From: Lactobacillus amylovorus DSM 20531
GTDB taxonomy: Bacteria > Bacillota > Bacilli > Lactobacillales > Lactobacillaceae
DNA: 64,000 nt
Assembly: GCF_002706375.1 (NCBI RefSeq)
Contig: NZ_CP017706.1
Span: 248,001-312,000, forward strand
Reading direction: 5' to 3'
Shown: in pieces, positions 61,012 to 64,000 of the stretch
Layout: each line of letters begins with the position of its first letter
Numbering within the stretch: position 1 is the stretch's first letter
The notes under the pieces: generated by a model
What the model saw: only the letters and a program-made list of their open reading frames with translations
Told to the model about the DNA's origin: nothing
The model's database searches: none
Translations under genes and position numbers: made by a program

Positions 61012-62418
61012 TTAATCGTCAGTTATAAACGCAATCCGCTGTGGGTTTGCGTTTTCCCATTCTACTGCTTGTGCTTCCTGCGATTTGGCAAAGCGTCTGC
61101 CTTCAATGTAGTTAGCTTTGATGTAGTTAATTTGGTTGACTGCATCGTTGAGTTGTGTGTTAAGTGACGCAATCTCGCTAGCCTGCGATTCAACCGTGGC
61201 ATTAGTACTGCCTAAATCAGACTGATTAGCTTTAGTGGCTAGCTCACTGTTTACAGTTGATTGAAGATCATTGAAATGATTGTATAACCACTCGATGTTG
61301 ATCTTTTGACCAGCTACATAAGCTTCGCTAGGCTCGTCGTTCATATCGTAAATGCCAAACACGATTGAGCCGTCCGCTGCGGGCTTTGTGGAAGCATCGT
61401 ATGCAGCTTGCGGACTATCACATTTAACAAACGTGATCTTTTGCCCTAGCTTGTCATCGGTTTGCGATTTAGTATATACATCAGATGCGTTGGCTTTAGT
61501 ATTAGCAGTTTCTTGCGCCTGATTTGCTAAGTTAACAGCGCCATCGATTTTACTGTCACGAGTGCTAAAAGCGTCATCGACAGCTTTTTTTGTGTAAATA
61601 TCGGTTTTATCAGCTTTAGAATCTAAAGCGCTTTGTGCCTTATCATCTGCAGCTTTTGCAGCAGCTTTAGCTTGTCTAATACCTTCCTCAGTATCAGTCT
61701 TGTCAGGAACAGCAGTAATATCAGCTTTGGTTTTAAGCAACTCCCCTAATTGTTCAAGACTTACATATCTAGACAAATCAGGGTCTGGAACAACCAAATT
61801 CAACTTTCCAGTACTGTCAGGTAAAATCTCAGCCCCACCATTTATGCTTGCACTCTTAGCAACATGGCTCATATCTTCTTTGTGAGTATTTTCAAGCTTT
61901 TCAAGATTTGCGGTTACTTCACCTTTGTACTTGTCAAATTGTCCATGAGTAACTGAAGCACCATCATTAATAACGACATTTACCGCTTGAGCTTTGCCAA
62001 TGACTAAATACATCTGCATGTTAAAACGGTACAGAACTTTATCATTAAAGTCTGGCATATATTCTGGGGTAACCGCAGTGGTTACGGCGTAAAGAAAATC
62101 GTTTTCTTGCCCCTCTTCTTTGACGTAAACCCCAATTATTCTAATTTGATAGCCAGTGCTTAAATTTTTATTAGCAAAACACAAAGAAACACCAATTACT
62201 GAATTATTGCTTTCAACTTCTTCAGTGTCCATGACGGTTCCCTGCTGCATGATGTTAGGAATAGCAGTTACTTCCTCGAGGTCTTGAATAGTTTTATTGC
62301 TCCAATCATCCGCAGAAGTAACCGCCCTTGTGATTTCAAACTTTGCTTGCCCTGCATTAGCTCTTTTAGCTAATTCAAGGCCAGCATTAGTAAGAACCGT
62401 TTTGTTATATTGCGACAT
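61012..62418 (-). CDS. Phage tail fibre protein (P2 gpH/tail-collar type)
   Basis: 468 residues. The first 150 match the tail-collar fibre N-terminus that joins the fibre to the baseplate (YNKTVLTNAGLELAKRA; ITRAVTSADDWSN). Then come helical and trimer-type repeats with KADKTDIYTKKxVDD and KANASDVYTKSQTDDKL near residues 265-325, typical of phage fibre shafts, and a C-terminal tip with two coiled-coil stretches. It lies directly after YmfQ. RBS AGAGGTGA is about 11 bases before ATG 62418. Confidence 0.88.
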   Translation of the reverse strand: MSQYNKTVLTNAGLELAKRANAGQAKFEITRAVTSADDWSNKTIQDLEEVTAIPNIMQQGTVMDTEEVESNNSVIGVSLCFANKNLSTGYQIRIIGVYVKEEGQENDFLYAVTTAVTPEYMPDFNDKVLYRFNMQMYLVIGKAQAVNVVINDGASVTHGQFDKYKGEVTANLEKLENTHKEDMSHVAKSASINGGAEILPDSTGKLNLVVPDPDLSRYVSLEQLGELLKTKADITAVPDKTDTEEGIRQAKAAAKAADDKAQSALDSKADKTDIYTKKAVDDAFSTRDSKIDGAVNLANQAQETANTKANASDVYTKSQTDDKLGQKITFVKCDSPQAAYDASTKPAADGSIVFGIYDMNDEPSEAYVAGQKINIEWLYNHFNDLQSTVNSELATKANQSDLGSTNATVESQASEIASLNTQLNDAVNQINYIKANYIEGRRFAKSQEAQAVEWENANPQRIAFITDD

Positions 62419-62436
62419 TTTTTAAAAAATCACCTC

Positions 62437-63006
62437 TTACAATTTATTTTGAAAGCCAATTTGTGCAGTATTAGCTTGAATGCTTATATAAGAATCCGCA
62501 GTATTTACAATGCCTAAGTAAAGTTCTCTTGGGGTGTCAGCTTGAGCAAGATTAATCTTAATATCATAAATCATAGTTGCCGGTAAAGTGATATTCAGCA
62601 TGTATTTCATACTATTAACTTTATCTGGTGTAATATCTGTAGATTTTGCTTCAACTATAGCTAAATGCTTAGCATGATCAACTCTTACTTTAGATTTTAA
62701 ATTCATAATCTCAAGTAAATGGTTAAGGTATCTAGTAGTTAAAGGCTTAGGTGGCAATAATCTTAAAAGAACGTTATTACGTCTAGTTTCAAGGCTTGCA
62801 CCTGAATCTGGCTTAATTCCTGCCTGATCTTCAAAAACTGAGATGCCTTTTTCATCTGCTTGAATGATAAATTCATTTAAAAGCGTTCGATTAATCTTTT
62901 CATCAAACTGATATAGTCCTTTGGATTGTGCTTTTAAAAGTTCCTCCATTTCATACACACCATCATAGTAATCTGGCATGTATTTTAAGAGTTCGTCTTT
63001 ATTCAT
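62437..63006 (-). CDS. Phage baseplate protein YmfQ/gpI-like (DUF2313)
   Basis: 189 residues starting LLKYMPDYYDGVYEMEELLKAQ, with ETRRNNVLLRLLPPKPLTTRYL in the middle; both match the YmfQ (XkdU) tail protein that follows baseplate J in PBSX-type phages and P2 gpI. It overlaps the baseplate J gene by 8 bases, and GAGGTGA precedes ATG 63006. Confidence 0.85.
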   Translation of the reverse strand: MNKDELLKYMPDYYDGVYEMEELLKAQSKGLYQFDEKINRTLLNEFIIQADEKGISVFEDQAGIKPDSGASLETRRNNVLLRLLPPKPLTTRYLNHLLEIMNLKSKVRVDHAKHLAIVEAKSTDITPDKVNSMKYMLNITLPATMIYDIKINLAQADTPRELYLGIVNTADSYISIQANTAQIGFQNKL

Positions 63007-64000
63007 TTATAGTCACCTCACCTAAAACGGGAAGCTGTGAGGTAGTATTGTTAAATACAAGTTGTAGATCTTCATCTTTACCGTTAAGCCGTGGCATTGT
63101 AGCATTTGCTACACCTTCCAGCATCATTACCCTAGAAAGGATTTTTGAGCGGTAAATAGTCATAGAATAGCCCCTACCAACTGTGGCATTAATAGTGCTC
63201 CAATCTCTACGCAATGATTTAAAGAATTCTTCGAGTGAAGTCTTTATATTGGCTTTAATCGTATCAACGTTCGCACTATCCGCAATTGTTACATTCATTG
63301 TGATATCAACAGTGAAGGTCTCAGGAGCTGCAACAGTTACCCTATGATCGATCGGAGCTAAACCATACCCTTGTGTAGCGGACTCCTCAGGGTCAATTTC
63401 TTCTTTAACCTTTTTAATCAGAGTTTGACTAGCAGGCATCAGATCATTATTCAAAATAACTAGTTTAACTGTACCTGGTCCGTCCCACGTTGGATAAACC
63501 TGAGTTGCTCCAACATCATGAATTTTGCTAGTCATATCTAAGTAATCTGCAACGTTACCGCCGTAAGCTACCCAAGAATTACTGTTAAGTAATCTAGCTC
63601 TTAAATGATCATCATTTTCTTCATCCCTGGCTGGAATAGTAATTTCAACAATTTCAGCCCAGGCTAAATTGTCGTTGGGTGTTACTGGTAAAACTTGTCC
63701 TAAGTAACTGTTAGCACTTATTCCGGCTTCTTCGGCTTGCATTTCTGCGGTGCCATCATCATTTGCTTTAATGACGGTATAAAAAATAGGTGATTCTGCA
63801 ATACTTGCAAATCTATCACCTACTTCAACGTTTACCGGATTACCATCATCATCATTGAATTTAGCTTTAACTTCTGTATTTGTAGCTGCATATCTATTAG
63901 TACCATGTTCAACCGCTCTATAGTCTAGGAATTCTCCTTGAGCGGTCTTAATATACGTTTCTCGTATGATATTAGCTAAGGATAAAGACTGTTGAGCACT
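62999..64000 (-). CDS. Phage baseplate J-like protein (XkdT), N-terminus beyond right edge
   Basis: 333 codons are in the window, open to the right edge without a start, so the N-terminus lies outside. LDYRAVEHGTNRYAATNTEVKA near the visible start and EEAGISANSYLGQVLPV, RARLLNS and WVAYGGNVADYLDM follow the baseplate J family. A C-terminal domain ends with LPVLGEVTINE. It forms the outer baseplate of contractile tails. An apparent start at 63742 is internal. Confidence 0.88.
   Translation of the reverse strand, partial: SAQQSLSLANIIRETYIKTAQGEFLDYRAVEHGTNRYAATNTEVKAKFNDDDGNPVNVEVGDRFASIAESPIFYTVIKANDDGTAEMQAEEAGISANSYLGQVLPVTPNDNLAWAEIVEITIPARDEENDDHLRARLLNSNSWVAYGGNVADYLDMTSKIHDVGATQVYPTWDGPGTVKLVILNNDLMPASQTLIKKVKEEIDPEESATQGYGLAPIDHRVTVAAPETFTVDITMNVTIADSANVDTIKANIKTSLEEFFKSLRRDWSTINATVGRGYSMTIYRSKILSRVMMLEGVANATMPRLNGKDEDLQLVFNNTTSQLPVLGEVTINE

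Larger units (their letters stand above)
55935..64000 (-). mobile_element. Prophage, late right end (PBSX/P2-like tail, lysis genes), continuing past the window
   Basis: All genes from 56097 to the right edge are phage late genes on the minus strand, in the order baseplate J, YmfQ, tail fibre, fibre accessories, XkdX, membrane proteins, holin, lysin. The host boundary lies between the rpmB terminator and the lysin terminator. Head, DNA-packaging and integrase genes lie outside, so intactness cannot be judged. Confidence 0.9.

Noticed and set aside
63742..64000. Start of the baseplate gene at 63742
   Set aside because: The frame stays open and protein-like up to the window edge, so that ATG is internal.

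Overview
The window is low-GC Firmicute chromosome from a Lactobacillus of the acidophilus/helveticus/crispatus group. This rests on the order of the housekeeping genes, the Lactobacillus peptidases PepO and PepD, an oligopeptide transporter with two binding lipoproteins, and a phage lysin with an S-layer-type (SLAP-like) C-terminus. Several insertion sequences and decayed genes would suit a dairy L. helveticus, but the species cannot be fixed from the sequence alone. Most genes lie on the minus strand.

Layout. 1-11150 is the translation, lipid and envelope block. In transcription order it runs rpsB-tsf, a terminator, then pyrH-frr-uppS-cdsA-rseP-proS-polC, with polC cut by the left edge. 11311-14320 holds a tRNA methyltransferase fused to a GIY-YIG domain, then plsC and cfa. 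14336-16165 is an IS1182-type element whose transposase carries two in-frame stops. 16208-24676 holds pepO, a heterodimeric ABC exporter, yneF, ynzC, lexA with a LexA box on its promoter, an SGNH hydrolase and a cysteine-free uracil-DNA glycosylase. 24677-32192 is the ylxM-ffh-rpsP-rimM-trmD-rplS block. Between trmD and rplS lie a decayed ltrA and an intact-looking IS200/IS605 element with tnpA, tnpB and a structured right end.

32265-42020 holds a decayed glcU-type sugar permease, an APC permease, a MarR-type regulator, pepD, ftsY, smc and rnc. 42136-50012 is the opp locus: oppDFBC followed by two oppA genes, each with its own promoter. 50133-55516 is yloU-fakA-recG-plsX-acpP, with rpmB divergent. 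From about 55935 to the right edge is the late end of a prophage with a PBSX/P2-like contractile-tail baseplate (XkdT, YmfQ), tail fibre genes separated by small terminators, a lysis cassette (XkdX, small membrane proteins, LLH holin, GH25 lysin) and a probable attachment site beside rpmB.

How it fits together. The core blocks serve ribosome biogenesis, the SRP pathway (ffh, ftsY), chromosome segregation (smc), RNA processing (rnc) and phospholipid synthesis (plsX, acpP, plsC, cdsA, cfa, fakA). The opp system and the peptidases PepO and PepD form a peptide uptake and breakdown route typical of amino-acid auxotrophic lactobacilli. Mobile DNA has opened gaps in usually contiguous blocks (trmD/rplS, acpP/rnc, ftsY/ylxM). 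I found no rRNA, tRNA, CRISPR array or clearly new multi-gene defence system. The least explained parts are the TnpB right-end RNA region touching trmD, the promoter-plus-hairpin unit near 24760, the cysteine-free UDG, and the tail-fibre cassette region.
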